From: Prosopocoilus inquinatus
Lineage: Eukaryota > Arthropoda > Insecta > Coleoptera > Lucanidae
NCBI GenBank assembly: GCA_036172665.1
Contig: CM069880.1
Coordinates: 6,264,501-6,328,500 of the forward strand
Reading direction: 5' to 3'
DNA length: 64,000 bases
Made by a program: the position numbers and the translations under genes. Positions 49,588 to 61,073 of this stretch are shown here, in pieces. A model generated the notes under the pieces. That model made no database searches. It saw only the letters and a list, made by a program, of their open reading frames with translations, and was not told the origin of the DNA. The first letter of the stretch is position 1, and each line of letters starts with the position of its first letter.

Positions 49588-49675
49588 CATCCGGTTTAAT
49601 ATGGGTTGAGTAATATTTGAGTAATCACATTTCATTTGGTTTTTCATCAATCAATCTGTAGATTACGTTAATGTC

Positions 49676-50047
49676 TTAAAAATTTTTGTTGCAAATCGTT
49701 TTCGATTGCAGTGAATCCCTCGAGCAGCCTCTGTACAGCTGTTTCAGCCCTATTTGGGGTTTCTTCAGCAGAATCGTAGCTCGAGAGTTCCACTGCAAAC
49801 CAAAGCGATTCGACCAAGGTTCATCGCAATTGCGTTGTAATAGTAATGAATAAGAGGCTGCTCGAGGGATTCACTGCAATCAAAAACGATTAGGAACAAT
49901 TTTTTTTTAAACTCATTATGCTTTTACAGCAAGCATGGCCGCCTTGCATGGGATGACCTATTATGTAGCAAAATGGCTTCAATTTATCAATTCTAATGCA
50001 ATGTCAAGTCAAAAAGCGATCGTATGATGTCGCTGTTTAAACTATTC
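49676..50047. mobile_element. Second inverted locus of the hammerhead-bearing repeat
   Basis: A partial minus-strand unit (about 49676-49845, with ribozyme motif) is followed by a partial plus-strand unit (about 49850-50047, starting GAGGCTGCTCGAGGG and running through GGCCGCCTTGCAT to GATGTCGCTGTTT). The head-to-head arrangement repeats the inverted pattern seen at 39.8-40.5 kb. Confidence 0.65.
49727..49775 (-). ncRNA. Hammerhead ribozyme motif, copy C
   Basis: On the minus strand: GAUUCUG, core CUGAAGA, CCC/GGG stem II with a CAAAUA loop, GAAA, CAGCUG, UA, CAGAGGC. The core change falls at position 7, which tolerates any base in hammerheads. Stem I has one A-G mismatch and one G-U pair, and stem II one mismatch, so activity may be reduced. 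Confidence 0.55.
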
Positions 50048-52286
50048 GTTAATGTCTTACTAAAATATTATTTATTTGGTAATTTTCTGTAATTTGGTTT
50101 TTCTTTCAAGTGTATTTAAATTTGGTATACCTCCCTAATTTTAACGAAAAACATTTCATCTTACTAAAATTTTCTACTAAATTCAAAAGGAAGATCACTT
50201 TGCCTACACTGGTTTGCCTGTTCTTGCATTAATACCTTGAAGTCTTTCTACGTTAAATTTGGCACAAAATCATTTCGCACCGAGCAGACCTGAAATCTGA
50301 ATTCCGAAATTTTTGCTCCATTCTACGTAATGCGAAATCTATTTGGGGGGCACGTTTTATAAACATTTGTACCGATAGAATTTATGTCTTTATTAATTTT
50401 CTGTAAATAAGTAAGTCAGTCTTTGTGTATATGAGGATAATGCTCTTTTAAAAAGAACATGAGATGGCGAACTATTGTCATTTTTCTTACATTGGATCAA
50501 TTTATTAATTTTTCTATGGTTGAGTAGGTATTTGTTCTGTTACGGTTATCACATAATCATGTATCAGCATTTGGAGCTGTTTTTTTTTTAAATGAATGTT
50601 AAAACAAATTCAAAATGTCAATGCGATCAATTTTTATTCACATAAGTAAGTCATTCTCATACGCTTCAAGACTGAATTACTTAATAGTCTATTACGTTTA
50701 AAATTTCCAAGGTTTATTAAAGCATTTTTTTTTATAGTGACGGGTCGAAACTTTGTGAAAACATGGAACTGTCGGTTTTATGATTAGTATTATTTTTTTC
50801 TCTTAGGTACCCCACACCAAAAGTTATAAGGGGAAATGAGGGGAAATGATTATATTATATTATTATTGTTAATTATTATTAATTATTAATAGAAACTTGG
50901 CCGGACAATTTTTTATGAACGATATATTTATAGGAATTGCAAGTTATTTGGAAGCTTCAAATCTAAAGAGTAGCGCAAAGTTTCGACTCTCTAATTTTTT
51001 TTAATACACTATAAAGTGTTAAGTGTTTAAGATTTCTATATAATATTCTTCACTTTTTTTTGTTTGACTGAACTGATGTTATAACTGAAAGTTCCACTGC
51101 CTCAAAAATATATAGTTTTCTCTGTCTCGATTTAAGACCCTGAAGCCAAAAAGAAATCAAATTTTGCATGCTTGATGTAATTGTGGAAACTGTGGAGGTG
51201 TTTATATGAAAATCCTTAACAAGCTTAACACTGTAATGTATTTTTAGAAATAAATATCGTTTCTGTGTATGATGTGCTAAGAAAAGTGTACTTTATACAA
51301 ACATATTTATTCTATTTATTGACCTCTTCGAATGTTTACTTTAAGATAGGTAATGTTTTAGAGAAAATTAGAAATGTATAATCTTTTTTTTTGCAATCTT
51401 TCAATCACAGGATATAAAATTAATTTCTTTCTGTCTACGTTTACACATCATATTGTCAATGTTATATTTCAGTATTAGTAAATTATCGGTTTATGCCATG
51501 AATTATCAGAAAAAAATACCATAAATTAGATGATTAATTATTTCCACGTGTAATGTGCATATATAAAGATGTACATGCAAATATATATGTATGTACATGT
51601 ATAACATATGTATGTATATGTAAATACCTTATTTATGTGGCATAAACGCATCTGTGTAAATGTTGTGATGAATATGGAAACTATTTGAAACGTAATTTTT
51701 TATGTATTCGTTATTGTGTACGTCCTTCGACTTTAAAAGAGTAGATTGCATGAATTGTAATGTAATATTCTTATGAGGAGATGGGTGGCTAAAGTGAACC
51801 CTATTTATTCGATCATTTTCAGCTTTTAATTTGGAGTTTTAGTTACTTAGCCATTTATCGCGTTTGGCTACTATTTGATTGTCGAAGGATTCTTGTGTGG
51901 ATTATTGTCCTGTGATCTTCACAAGCAATGCTCTAATGGCTGTGAATATTGCCAATTCCAGGCTGGCAACCTTACTGCCTGCGTAAATTATCACTATATA
52001 ATTAATATGTGTATGTGATACTTTACGATAGAAGTGTTTATTTTCTCGTTTATAAATAAACCTGTATATAATTCTATGTCTTTATTTATTGATTTCAATA
52101 AACCACTTTTCAAAAAAAGATTTTATTCATTTATCCTCCTCTCCACCCAAACTTTATACTTGTTGATCTGTCGCGACGGACACACAGTTTGGTCGCGTTT
52201 TTTAATTCAATATTTAGCTGAAAATTTGTTACTCTCAGATTATAATCGATGCACAATTCTGCTGCTGGCAAAACATTACTAAAAAG

Positions 52287-52668
52287 TAGAGATGACGACG
52301 GGTACCCGGGTACCCGTTTACTTAGATGGAACCGGTTCCTCTTTTTGAATACCCGTTACCCGATAACTACCCGATACCCGATAATTACCCGTTACCCGAT
52401 ATTCTGAAATTGCCGAACAACCAAATAGTCTTCATTTCATTTTGCCTAATGTGACCTACATTAACATTTTGCTCGAATGAGCATTAATTATTTCACATAA
52501 TTCTATACTGGTTTTTTAAATTGTTAGTTGATACTGATCGGATAGTCAAGTAGTTGTCGGATATCGGGTACTTATCGGATACCCGGGTACTTATCGGGTA
52601 ACGGGTAACTACCCGGGTATCAATAATGAGTACCCGGGTAGTAAACTTATCGGGTATCGGTATCCCTA
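52287..52668. mobile_element. hAT-type MITE, 382 bp, with perfect 8-bp target duplication
   Basis: It begins TAGAGATGACGACGGGTACC and its right end inverts to TAGGGATACCGATACCCG. CTAAAAAG flanks it on both sides (52279-52286 and 52669-52676). Both arms consist of repeated TACCCG-ATAC-like units. No coding sequence. Confidence 0.8.
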
Positions 52669-52677
52669 CTAAAAAGT

Positions 52678-53067
52678 ATAAAGCTTGATTCTCATTATCC
52701 TGCAAGCGGCCTGCACTGCACGGGCAAGGAACGGGCTCTGCACCTGCTCGGCAAATATTGTAACCTATAAATTCAATGCTTTTCTCGGGTTGCATTTTCA
52801 TTATGCGGGCACCGGACCGGGAAAGCACGCTGCTTGCACGCGGGGTTTCTTTTTAACAATATTTGCCGAATACGTACCGCGCCGATTCTGCGTGTTGCAG
52901 AGTTTAGATTAGTATTATATGAAGCATGACAGAAATGATAAAACGTCAGCAAAAAGTTAATTGTTCATCCGAAATGGATGAAAAATTAATGGGTTGCATT
53001 ATTTGCCAGGCCCGTTCCTTGCCCGTGCATTGCAGGTCCCTTGCAGGATAATGAGAATCAAGTTTAA
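52678..53067. mobile_element. 390-bp inverted-repeat element
   Basis: Arms of about 70 bp share AAGCTTGATTCTCATTATCC, TGCACGGGCAAGGAACGGGC and GGCAAATA; the right arm is the inverted copy. It sits between two hAT-type elements. Confidence 0.7.
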
Positions 53068-53095
53068 AGGTGCGTTTCCATGTATTGGTCATGAG

Positions 53096-55280
53096 TAGAG
53101 ACCGGATTTATAAGTTTTTACAAGTTTTTTACGCTAACATACCTAAACTTGGCGTTTTGTATTTATATGTTTGTCGATTAGAGAAGCCCAAAAATGGTAG
53201 TTTTATTTCGCATATAACTTAATATTTTAGACTTTTAGCGCATATTTATTTATTTATCCATATATTGATATAAATAACATTATAATTCCATATACGGTCA
53301 ATATTCAAGTCTGCAGCTTTTCCAAGAAGTAATTTATTCTTCTCAACGTCTGGCCACTTTATTTTACGATTTCCCGGAATGTGATTTTCTGGGAATCTGT
53401 AGCGACTTGCACTTGCATTTTGCATTTATGTTTTGCATTTCAGTTTGAGATAAGAACTCCGTGAATGTGTGTGACTAGTGACTAGTGTATTTATCAACGC
53501 GAATTAGTTGTTATTTTCTTATTTAATTTAAAGACGAAATAAATTCAGTGCTTATCTTTTCAAAATGCCGAAAGTAGCATCCTCTCGATCCGAGCTATTG
53601 AAAAAAATGGATTAAAGCATCTAAACATCTAACTACGGATGGAAAAGTTATTTTTTGCAACGCATGCTCAAAACAGGTAGATACCTTACAAATTCTCTTA
53701 AAAATCACATTTTCATTTTGACAATATTTTAAGGTGTCGTCAGACCAAAAGTACCAGATTGATCAACATTTGGCTACAAACCTCCATAAGGGGAGTCGGA
53801 GAAAAGATGTGTGACTAACTTTAAGCAGTCTTTTATTTCTTCAACAGCCAGTAACTCACAGGGCAGTGACACAGGAAATGAATTCTTTTTAGACTTGTGC
53901 AGTGCTATGGCAGAGTCAAACATTCCTTGGCATAAACTTGAACAAGCAAGTTTTCGAACTTTTTTGGAAAAATATTGCAATCGTCATATTCCAAATGAAT
54001 CGACTTTGCGGAAAAACTATCTAAGTATATGCTACCAGCAACGGATGAAGAAAATAAGAGAGAAGCTTAGCGACAACAATATTTATATAGTAGTTGATGA
54101 AATGACAGATGCCTGCGGTCGTTATGTAGCAAATATGTTAGCAGGAGTATTAAGCAACACAGTTGCACCAATATCTTATTTGGTAAATAGTGCAGTTTTG
54201 GAAAAAACAAATCATTCAACGATCGCACGTTTTATTAACGACAGCTTGACACTTTTATATGCACCTAATCAAGTTAAATCGGAAAATATATTACTAATGG
54301 TGTCTGATGCAGCAGCCTACATGATAAAAGCAGGACAGGCTTTACAGGTGTTTTACCCAAATCTGATGCACTTCACTTGTATGGCTCACGCAATGAATAG
54401 GCTCGCTGAATTGGTGCGACTAGAATACCCAACAGTAAATAAGTTGATCAATAACGGAAAAAAGGCGTTTCTTAAAGCCCCACTGCGTATACAACACTAT
54501 AAAGAATTAGCTGCTGACCTGCCATTACCACCAGAACCAATAATTACGAGATGGGGTACGTGGCTTGAAGCAGCAAATTTTTACGCAGATAACTTTAAAC
54601 AATTAAAGGAAATTTTCTTAGAATTGGATGATTCCAATTCAGCGGCTTTAAGAATTTGTAAGGAATGCATGTCGAACACAAACATCGGGAATCAATTAGC
54701 ATTCATTAAAACTCATTTTTCGGTTTTAATATCCACCATTAAAAAGTTGGAATCATCCCAGACGGCTCTATTAGATTCTTTTGAAGTGGTCGATGATGCA
54801 ATTGAAAGTGTAAAATCAATTCCAGGGGAGATAGGAGAGAAGTTAATGGCAAAATTAGGCAAGGTTCTATTACGTAATCCTGACTACAATAAAATGAGGA
54901 AAATCTGTTTAGTTTTAAAAGGTCAAAGTGAAGAGGATTTGGACATGGACCCCAAAGATGTAGCATCCATGAAATTTGCGCCCATTACTTCATGCGATGT
55001 CGAGCGTTCGTTTTCCTCTTATAAAAATATTTTGACAGACAGACGACAAAATTTTACCCCAAATAATTTAAATCAACTGTTGATTATATTTTGTAATCCT
55101 ACTATTTAAGTGTTAAGTGTTAAAATTACTTATATGAAACAATTTATGTTTTTATTATTCTAAAGTATGTATAAGTAAAATAAAATTTTTATCGCATATA
55201 ATATCCATATTTTGATCCATTTTAATCGCATAAAAAAAACTTATTTTCCACTTTTTTAGCACATATAAATCCGGACTTTA
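53096..55280 (+). mobile_element. hAT transposon of 2.2 kb with 8-bp target duplication
   Basis: The left end TAGAGACCGGATTTATA and the inverted right end TAAAGTCCGGATTTATA are flanked by GTCATGAG (53088-53095) and GTCATGCG (55281-55288), 7 of 8 matching. The transposase lies inside in plus orientation. Confidence 0.8.
53565..55109 (+). pseudogene. hAT transposase, N-terminal part frameshifted, core open
   Basis: ATG 53565 starts a BED-finger-like region (FCNACSKQ) interrupted by a one-base frame change near 53610. A GT-AG intron may follow (about 53677-53734), and another one-base change occurs near 53806. From 53811 to 55109 the frame is open for about 430 codons. It has VVDEMTD and VSDAAAYM (candidate catalytic Asp residues), CMAHAMNRL (the conserved C-H motif of hAT), ITRWGTWLEA (the RW motif) and SCDVERSFSSY near the C-terminus, the hAT dimerisation region with the catalytic Glu. 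It is a recently lost or nearly intact transposase; a domesticated protein is less likely, since the TIRs and target duplication remain. Confidence 0.8.
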
Positions 55281-55574
55281 GTCATGCGCGACACTAATTG
55301 CGCTTTAACTAAAAATGTGATATTCAATTTTCTGATTAATTTGACATCGACAATGCTTATTACGTTTTTGCCTTTTATTAACAAATAAGGTTTTCAATAC
55401 TTAATATGAATTTCCACTAAATAATTTCATGTCTGAAGGAAAATATTTTTAGGTTATGAAGTATTTATTTTCTTTTAATATTTACATTTTTTCTAACTAA
55501 CTAAAAATATTCCATGGTCATTTGTTTCATTGGTTTGCTTGCATTCTGCCAGTATGCAACTCGAAATTGCATTA

Positions 55575-55775
55575 TGTTGACAACAGAGGTAAAAAACGGT
55601 AACTAACGGTAAGAAATGAATGTTACCTTATCGGCAGGGAACGGAATTATATATTTTGTTCGATTAAATACAAACGAGGCGGCAAACGTATACTGCAAAA
55701 TATATAATTCCGACCCGTACTTATCGGTAACATTGGAAATCTACCGTAAGGTAACGTGGTAATACTACCGACTTA
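55575..55775. repeat. Foldback element with AATTATATATTTTG arms
   Basis: AAAACGGTAACTAACGGTAAG, TGTTACC-TATCGG and GGAATTATATATTTTG occur left, and inverted right (CAAAATATATAATTCC, CGGTAACA, TACCGTAAGGTAAC). The spacer is about 40 bases. Confidence 0.55.
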
Positions 55776-55978
55776 CAACACTAGTAAGATGTTTCTGACG
55801 TCACATCCCAGAGCGTTCACTCGCAACGTTCTGAAACTTCGTCCGGTCGATGCATTTTCATCCTACTTTTTACTGCGGCGTTGACTGTGTGACTAGCGCA
55901 TTAGACATGTTTATGTTAAAACATTTGAAATTATAAGTTTTAACGGTGGATTTGTTTTAATTTACAAAAGTAGTGAAA

Positions 55979-56160
55979 ATGGAAACATTAGTTGCTATCA
56001 ATATAATATCTACGGCGACAAATTTACATAATTCGGTTTCCTTTTACCTTCAAGAGTGCGCCAAAATTAATGTGCAAGGGCACACTCCTCAAGCATTCAT
56101 AAAAGTGGATAAAAGAATAGGAAGAGAAGGTGTGACGTCTATTTACGTCACACACCAGTC
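55979..56160 (+). CDS. Possible orphan first exon, 60 codons
   Basis: ATG 55979 (context GTGAAAATGG) opens a frame beginning METLVAINIISTATNLHNSV and reaching a strong GTACGT donor at 56161. A CRE-like TGACGTCA is at about 55798, in a GC-richer upstream stretch. I recognise no family, and no partner exon is seen before onecut. It may belong to a decayed mobile element. Confidence 0.25.
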
Positions 56161-56663
56161 GGTACGTTTACACTGAGAATTTAAACGCACTCCAGCGCTG
56201 CAAATCTGCGGTTGCGAAAAACATTTAAAATGAACCAATAACAATTGACGACGGAACAATGCACAACGCACGACCCGAGATATAGAGTAGGGAGAATATA
56301 AGAACGATTTTCGTGGTTATTTTGGCGGACACTAATCTCAACAGTATTTCCTAATGTGTGTATAAAAAGCAATGAATTGCTGAAACATAGAAGTCAGTAT
56401 AATCTGTAGACTTGTTTACATTTTCCACAGTGCTATCGGCATACCATCACAGCGCACGACACTAAAGGGCATCATTTCTTTACCTGTGGGTCTCGACTCC
56501 CATAATCTAATGAAAAAATCTGTAAAAAATATACAAACACAAAATTCATACTGTATAGTAAGGACACTTTTATCCTTCGCACGAGCTTCACCACCGAAAT
56601 TTGATTTAGCCGATTGCAATGCGTAAAATATACGTAACGCCGCTGACTTGTTCACATTTTAAC

Positions 56664-57108
56664 TAAATATGCCAGGGAATAAACCCGGTGCATTGAAAGC
56701 ACCCATGTGGGTGCATTCGCCAGGGTGCATACATGAATGTACCGGGTGCATTCAAAAATTTAAACTTCCCGCGCAAATCGAACGAGAAATAACCATTCCT
56801 TGTTATTATTTAATTGTTTGCAGGTGGTTTACAGGTTTAATATTTTATAGTTTGTGGTGAGTAGCTAAATAGTAAACTTTTAAGTTTAAGCGAAAGCTTT
56901 GTAGCTTAAAATCTGAACAAAACGAGTCAGTTTTTGAAATTAACGTTACAAAATAATTGCCTAGCGATAGTCCGTACAAAATATACTGTATTTGGTGTCA
57001 TTTTGAAACATTTTTTATGTCTTATGTCTAGGCAACCGGGCAATGCACCGGGTGCATTCCGTAATTCCACCAGTGCAAACGATTGTACCGGGTGGAATCC
57101 CATCTCTA
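56664..57108. mobile_element. hAT-type MITE, 445 bp
   Basis: The right end inverts to TAGAGATGGGATTCCACCCGG. The left end is TAAATATGCCAGGGAATAAA followed by CCCGG. The flanks ATTTTAAC (56656-56663) and ATTCTAAC (57109-57116) match at 7 of 8 positions. Both arms hold repeated ACCGGGTGCATTC-like units. Confidence 0.65.
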
Positions 57109-57109
57109 A

Positions 57110-57841
57110 TTCTAACCAACATTAATTTGAGTAACGAAACAGATTGGTTCCTCTAATAAATGATACCCTGATGATACTATAAATAACATGGGAATTAATC
57201 GGGAGACACGTTATCACATCAATTTCCAGCCAAAACTCTTTATTAATACCCAAATTAAAATATTATTTCTCAGTCATCTCAGCTGATTGCCACCATATTG
57301 CGACTGCATCCAGGACAAGCCCCTGGACAAGCCTATCGACAAAGAAGCTGTGTCTAACGAAAACAAACATACAGGTTATGTGGCATTCCGTGAGCTGAAT
57401 ACTATACTCTTTCTAGGTTAATACTAATTCATTGATAAAACGTGATTTACCATAATTGTATCTTTTTCTATTTTTAAGATAAGAACCTGTAATTTCATAT
57501 CTAACTGTAACTTTTAATTCTGAAACGACTTACTCTCATGACATTTTCCTGTATCTTTTAAAATAAGGGCACTTTACTCTTAAGCGGTTTTTATTTTTCG
57601 GTGTCCACACTGTATGTATACTGTTCAAGATAGATTTCATCTGACATTTCTCAAATTGATTTTATGCGATGCGAAAGCGTTCTGCATCAATAAATTTTTA
57701 TAAAAGTTGATAATTAAAAAAATTCCGTTTGGAGCACATTTTATGGAAGACACTGTATATTTTGGGTTTCATTATTTCAGCTGACAACATAAGAAATTGT
57801 GCCACCAGGAGGAAACCACAAAATAGGACATACACCTTGTT
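57110..57841. other. Gap between two mobile elements
   Basis: AT-rich; no gene or clear repeat recognised. Confidence 0.4.
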
Positions 57842-59326
57842 TAGGGATGGCAAAAAATTTCATATATCGATCTATCAAGTCATATGATACATCGTTAACT
57901 GTATATCGATACACTTGGTTACAAAAATAATCGATATTTTCATATATAGATACATCGGTGTCTTTTTAAATTTGAAGTATAGTCGGCGGTAACTTTGCAC
58001 GTGCGCATTTAATTTACACTATTCCCCGTACCATTTTCAGCACTCTACACTTCGAATTAAAGAAAAAACGCAACTAACAAATTACCACCTGTTCTATTAA
58101 AAACAGGAAAATAAAAATATATCTGAGCACATTTAAAATAGATTTTAGTAATCCAATCAATCAAAAAGTAATCCAATTTATTTTATACATTTTTAATTCG
58201 GCGATTAAAAAATATAACTATATAACTACTTATTTAAATCATTTTCTGGTGCCACTGTTGTAATATGATGGTACTTCATCACGTTTAAACCATATATTTT
58301 AATCGCTATTTCGGGGAATACACATCGAAAATAACAAAAAAAAATGCTAAATCAGAAACAGAAGGTAAGAATCGTTTCACAAAATACAAACCAATAGTGA
58401 AACATGATTAGAGTGATAACATATACGCATTTAATAAAAGACCGTTAGTTGAGTGAAAAATTTCTAGAAAATGTGAATTTTCGCCATCATAATATTGTGA
58501 ATTCTATTTGCTACGAATTTCTTTATTCCTAATAAACAGTATGAAAAATTTTTAATCCAAGAAAACAGGTTACTGTATTTTAAATGCTTATTAAAATATT
58601 ACAGAACATCCAACGTTATTACAAGTTGAAATTTACGCCAATACAAACAGAAAAAATCCAATTTTGTTTATTAAATTACAATTGTAACTAAGATTTTAAA
58701 GATGTTAATTTAAGAATTTCTAAGTTCAAAGTTTAAGAGCTATACGTAGAAAGTCTTATACTATTGGAAACCTTAGTAAGCGATGTCTTAAACTACTTGT
58801 TCATATACAATTTTTTTTTTAGAAAAATGGTAATTTGTGTTGTGCATCATTCTGTGCAAAGTACCCGGAAAAATTTCGAATTCATCATATATTTCTGTTT
58901 TCTAATAGTTAAATAATGTATCCACCAAAATTCAAAGCAAAATATTTAAAAATAACTAATTTATTGAGTAACAAATTTTGTCATTTTTTACCGGTAAATT
59001 GTCAATATCTCGAAAACGATAAACTTTAGGCAATAAAACTTTATATTATTTTCATCCACTGGTAATGAGACATCTAAAAGTGTAATAATATATAGGTTGT
59101 TCCATTAAAAAGATACATATATTAGGGTTGTCAAACCCTTACGGAACGCTCTGTATAAGTCTAAATAATTTTAGGTTATGCACCTAATCGATATGTATGT
59201 TAGTGCGTACACAGATTTAAAAAATTTTCAATAGTATCGCCACAACCTTCCGCCCACGCACTGTTGGCCCACTCTGTATATTGATATTTTCAATAAATAT
59301 ATCGATATATACCGTTGCCATCCCTC
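57842..59326. mobile_element. hAT-type non-autonomous element, 1.49 kb
   Basis: TAGGGATGGCAA at the left end and the inverted GAGGGATGGCAACGG at the right end bracket arms made of ATATCGATATAT-like units. The interior is AT-rich without a long frame. The flanking 8-mers match poorly (5 of 8), so the target duplication is decayed or the ends are slightly misplaced. Confidence 0.55.
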
Positions 59327-59404
59327 GCCCAGTTGAAGTGGCATTTTATGATAAAAGAAAAAATGGAATTTTTGACGTACGACCATTTGCATTTTCAGAG
59401 CTCA

Positions 59405-59440
59405 TGACTCAAATGCAGCTCATAAGCTGCATTTGAGTCA
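59405..59440. repeat. Perfect 16-bp palindrome arms ending in AP-1-like sites
   Basis: TGACTCAAATGCAGCT, loop CATA, then its exact inverted copy ending TGAGTCA. Both tips match the AP-1 consensus TGA(C/G)TCA. Confidence 0.85.
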
Positions 59441-59629
59441 CATAAAAGGGTTGATCTAATAAAAATTTTAACATGAAACAAAATGTTACCTAACTTAAAA
59501 AAAAAACTACTTGCTTTGTTTATGTATCAATAAAGAAAATTGTAATTATTCAAAATCCTCGAGAAAAACCCTCACACCTACAAAATCCTGACAAATTACG
59601 TGCAAACAAAACCCTCTTAAATTGTGGAA

Positions 59630-59893
59630 TTACTCAAAAATTGGTAGCATTGCACGCATACATCTAGTTAGCCCGCAATCCGCAATCATAGGCATCATAG
59701 GTTTGGATGGAATCAAAATTATGCCTTTAGATGGCGCAGCAACAAACATTTGTGAATTCCTGTTATAACTAAAAACAATTGAGGAGGAAAAAACAGAGCC
59801 CTGCATTTCAAGATTGTAAGCAACTTCACCTATTAAACCACCAAAACCAAAAATGACATATTTATTCAAAACATCAATACACATATCGCACAC
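59630..59893 (-). pseudogene. Unidentified minus-strand open frame, 87 codons
   Basis: ATG 59893 opens a frame with VIFGFGGLIGEVAYNLE and ends at TAA 59630. Composition is protein-like, but no family is recognised and no neighbouring exons are seen. It could be a captured gene piece or chance. Confidence 0.2.
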
Positions 59894-60082
59894 ATAGGTA
59901 CTTAAATAGTGACACTTCTTAATTTTTATGCTATCACTATTATTAATTCTATTATCCCATCTCTATTATTAGTGAATATAAGACGTGACATAAACTTTGA
60001 CTTTCACTTTAATATCTTACAACGTAAAAATGATAACAAATTTGTTTTTTTGCTTTTCGTAAAAACTCTGTACTTTTGAGTT

Positions 60083-60316
60083 GTGTCAGTTAGTAGTCAA
60101 CTAGGTGTTGCGATATGTTTTTATTATAATGCGAATGGAACTAGTAGAACCAGTTCTGCTCGCAGCAGAAGCAAGAAAGAAGATCTAAAGAAGGCTGATG
60201 TGGTTCTGCCGAAACGTCAAGGCAGCTATGGTTCCGTTGAAAATCCTAAGCGGATGAAGACCCAGAAGAACACTGCAGCGTACAACACCCGCGGAAGCCT
60301 AGCTGTATACGCATAA
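60083..60316 (+). pseudogene. Orphan terminal-exon-like segment rich in Ser, Arg and Lys
   Basis: The frame up to TAA 60316 encodes SRTSSARSRSKKEDLKKADV and KRMKTQKNTAAYNTRGSLAV in GC-richer, codon-like DNA. The upstream frame (from about 60083) lacks an ATG, and CAACTAG at about 60101 could be a splice acceptor. It looks like the last exon of a gene with basic C-terminus whose other exons are not visible. I cannot name it. A retrocopy or captured exon is possible. Confidence 0.35.
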
Positions 60317-61073
60317 AAAAGCTTTTGCAGGTTCACGGATTTATTAAGTTTCCACAATTGATATTTATTCTGGTTTGAGGTATGAAATTAATGATTCTGT
60401 TGCAAAGATCGAATAAGAATCTAGCCGAAAACCAATTGAAGTCGGAATTCGTTTTGCTAGGATTAAATGGGGACGTCACATATACGCATTAACAGCTGAT
60501 AAGGTGGTCGTAGTTGTTCAATGGTTAAAATTGAGGAAAAACGTAGCGATATGGTGACGCATGCATGGTAGTGGTTGCATATTGTGTGTATGGACGACAA
60601 ACTCTATATCACACCGTACAATACTGAAATAAAGATGCCAAACCACCCCGAGTAGAGCAGCTGCACCGTTGAAGCGCACGGCCGAAGGGCGCAGCACGAG
60701 GGGCGCGCGCAGAACCACCTGGCGATGTGCGCTCCCCCATTCAATTCACTATCGACCGGGTGAGAGTTTCATTTTCTTGAAGCGATATTAATCGAAACTG
60801 TAGTCACAATGAAAAACCGAACAGCAAGTTGTGTGACTGCGTATGATTTAAGGTCTCGATGTATTTGGTGACGATGTGTGGGGTTGTTGGACGGTTTTTC
60901 CGTCGAATTCTTAGTGCGCGAGTAGTTCAAGTAGCGTCGGGACGCTCGACGCCGTCATAAACAAAGTGTGTTTTCATGGCGTCGCAGCGTCCGTTCATGA
61001 TGGTGGTTTGGTGATAAAGTTGTGGAAGCCATCGAATGTCGCAGCATGTGAGTGCGTGCAGTGATTGTTTTCC
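60317..61073 (+). promoter_or_regulatory. Presumed promoter and 5' UTR of onecut
   Basis: GC content rises from about 60640 (CpG-rich patches at 60665-60715 and 60900-60960), typical around insect transcription-factor gene starts. Several upstream ATGs occur before 61074, so the leader may contain short upstream frames. No start-site motif could be fixed. Confidence 0.45.

Larger units (their letters stand above)
48146..52278. other. Ataxin-7 3' UTR and downstream intergenic DNA
   Basis: No further gene is recognised. Possible AATAAA signals occur at several places (for example about 52056 and 52098). A perfect hairpin (49533-49587) and a hammerhead-family locus (49676-50047) are listed separately. 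Confidence 0.45.

Noticed and set aside
53096..55280. Domesticated hAT-derived host gene
   Set aside because: TIRs and an 8-bp target duplication are still present and the N-terminal frame is broken, so a young dying transposon is the simpler explanation.
56416..56655. Minus-strand frame of 79 codons
   Set aside because: It starts at a non-ATG codon, has no known domain and no clear splice context.
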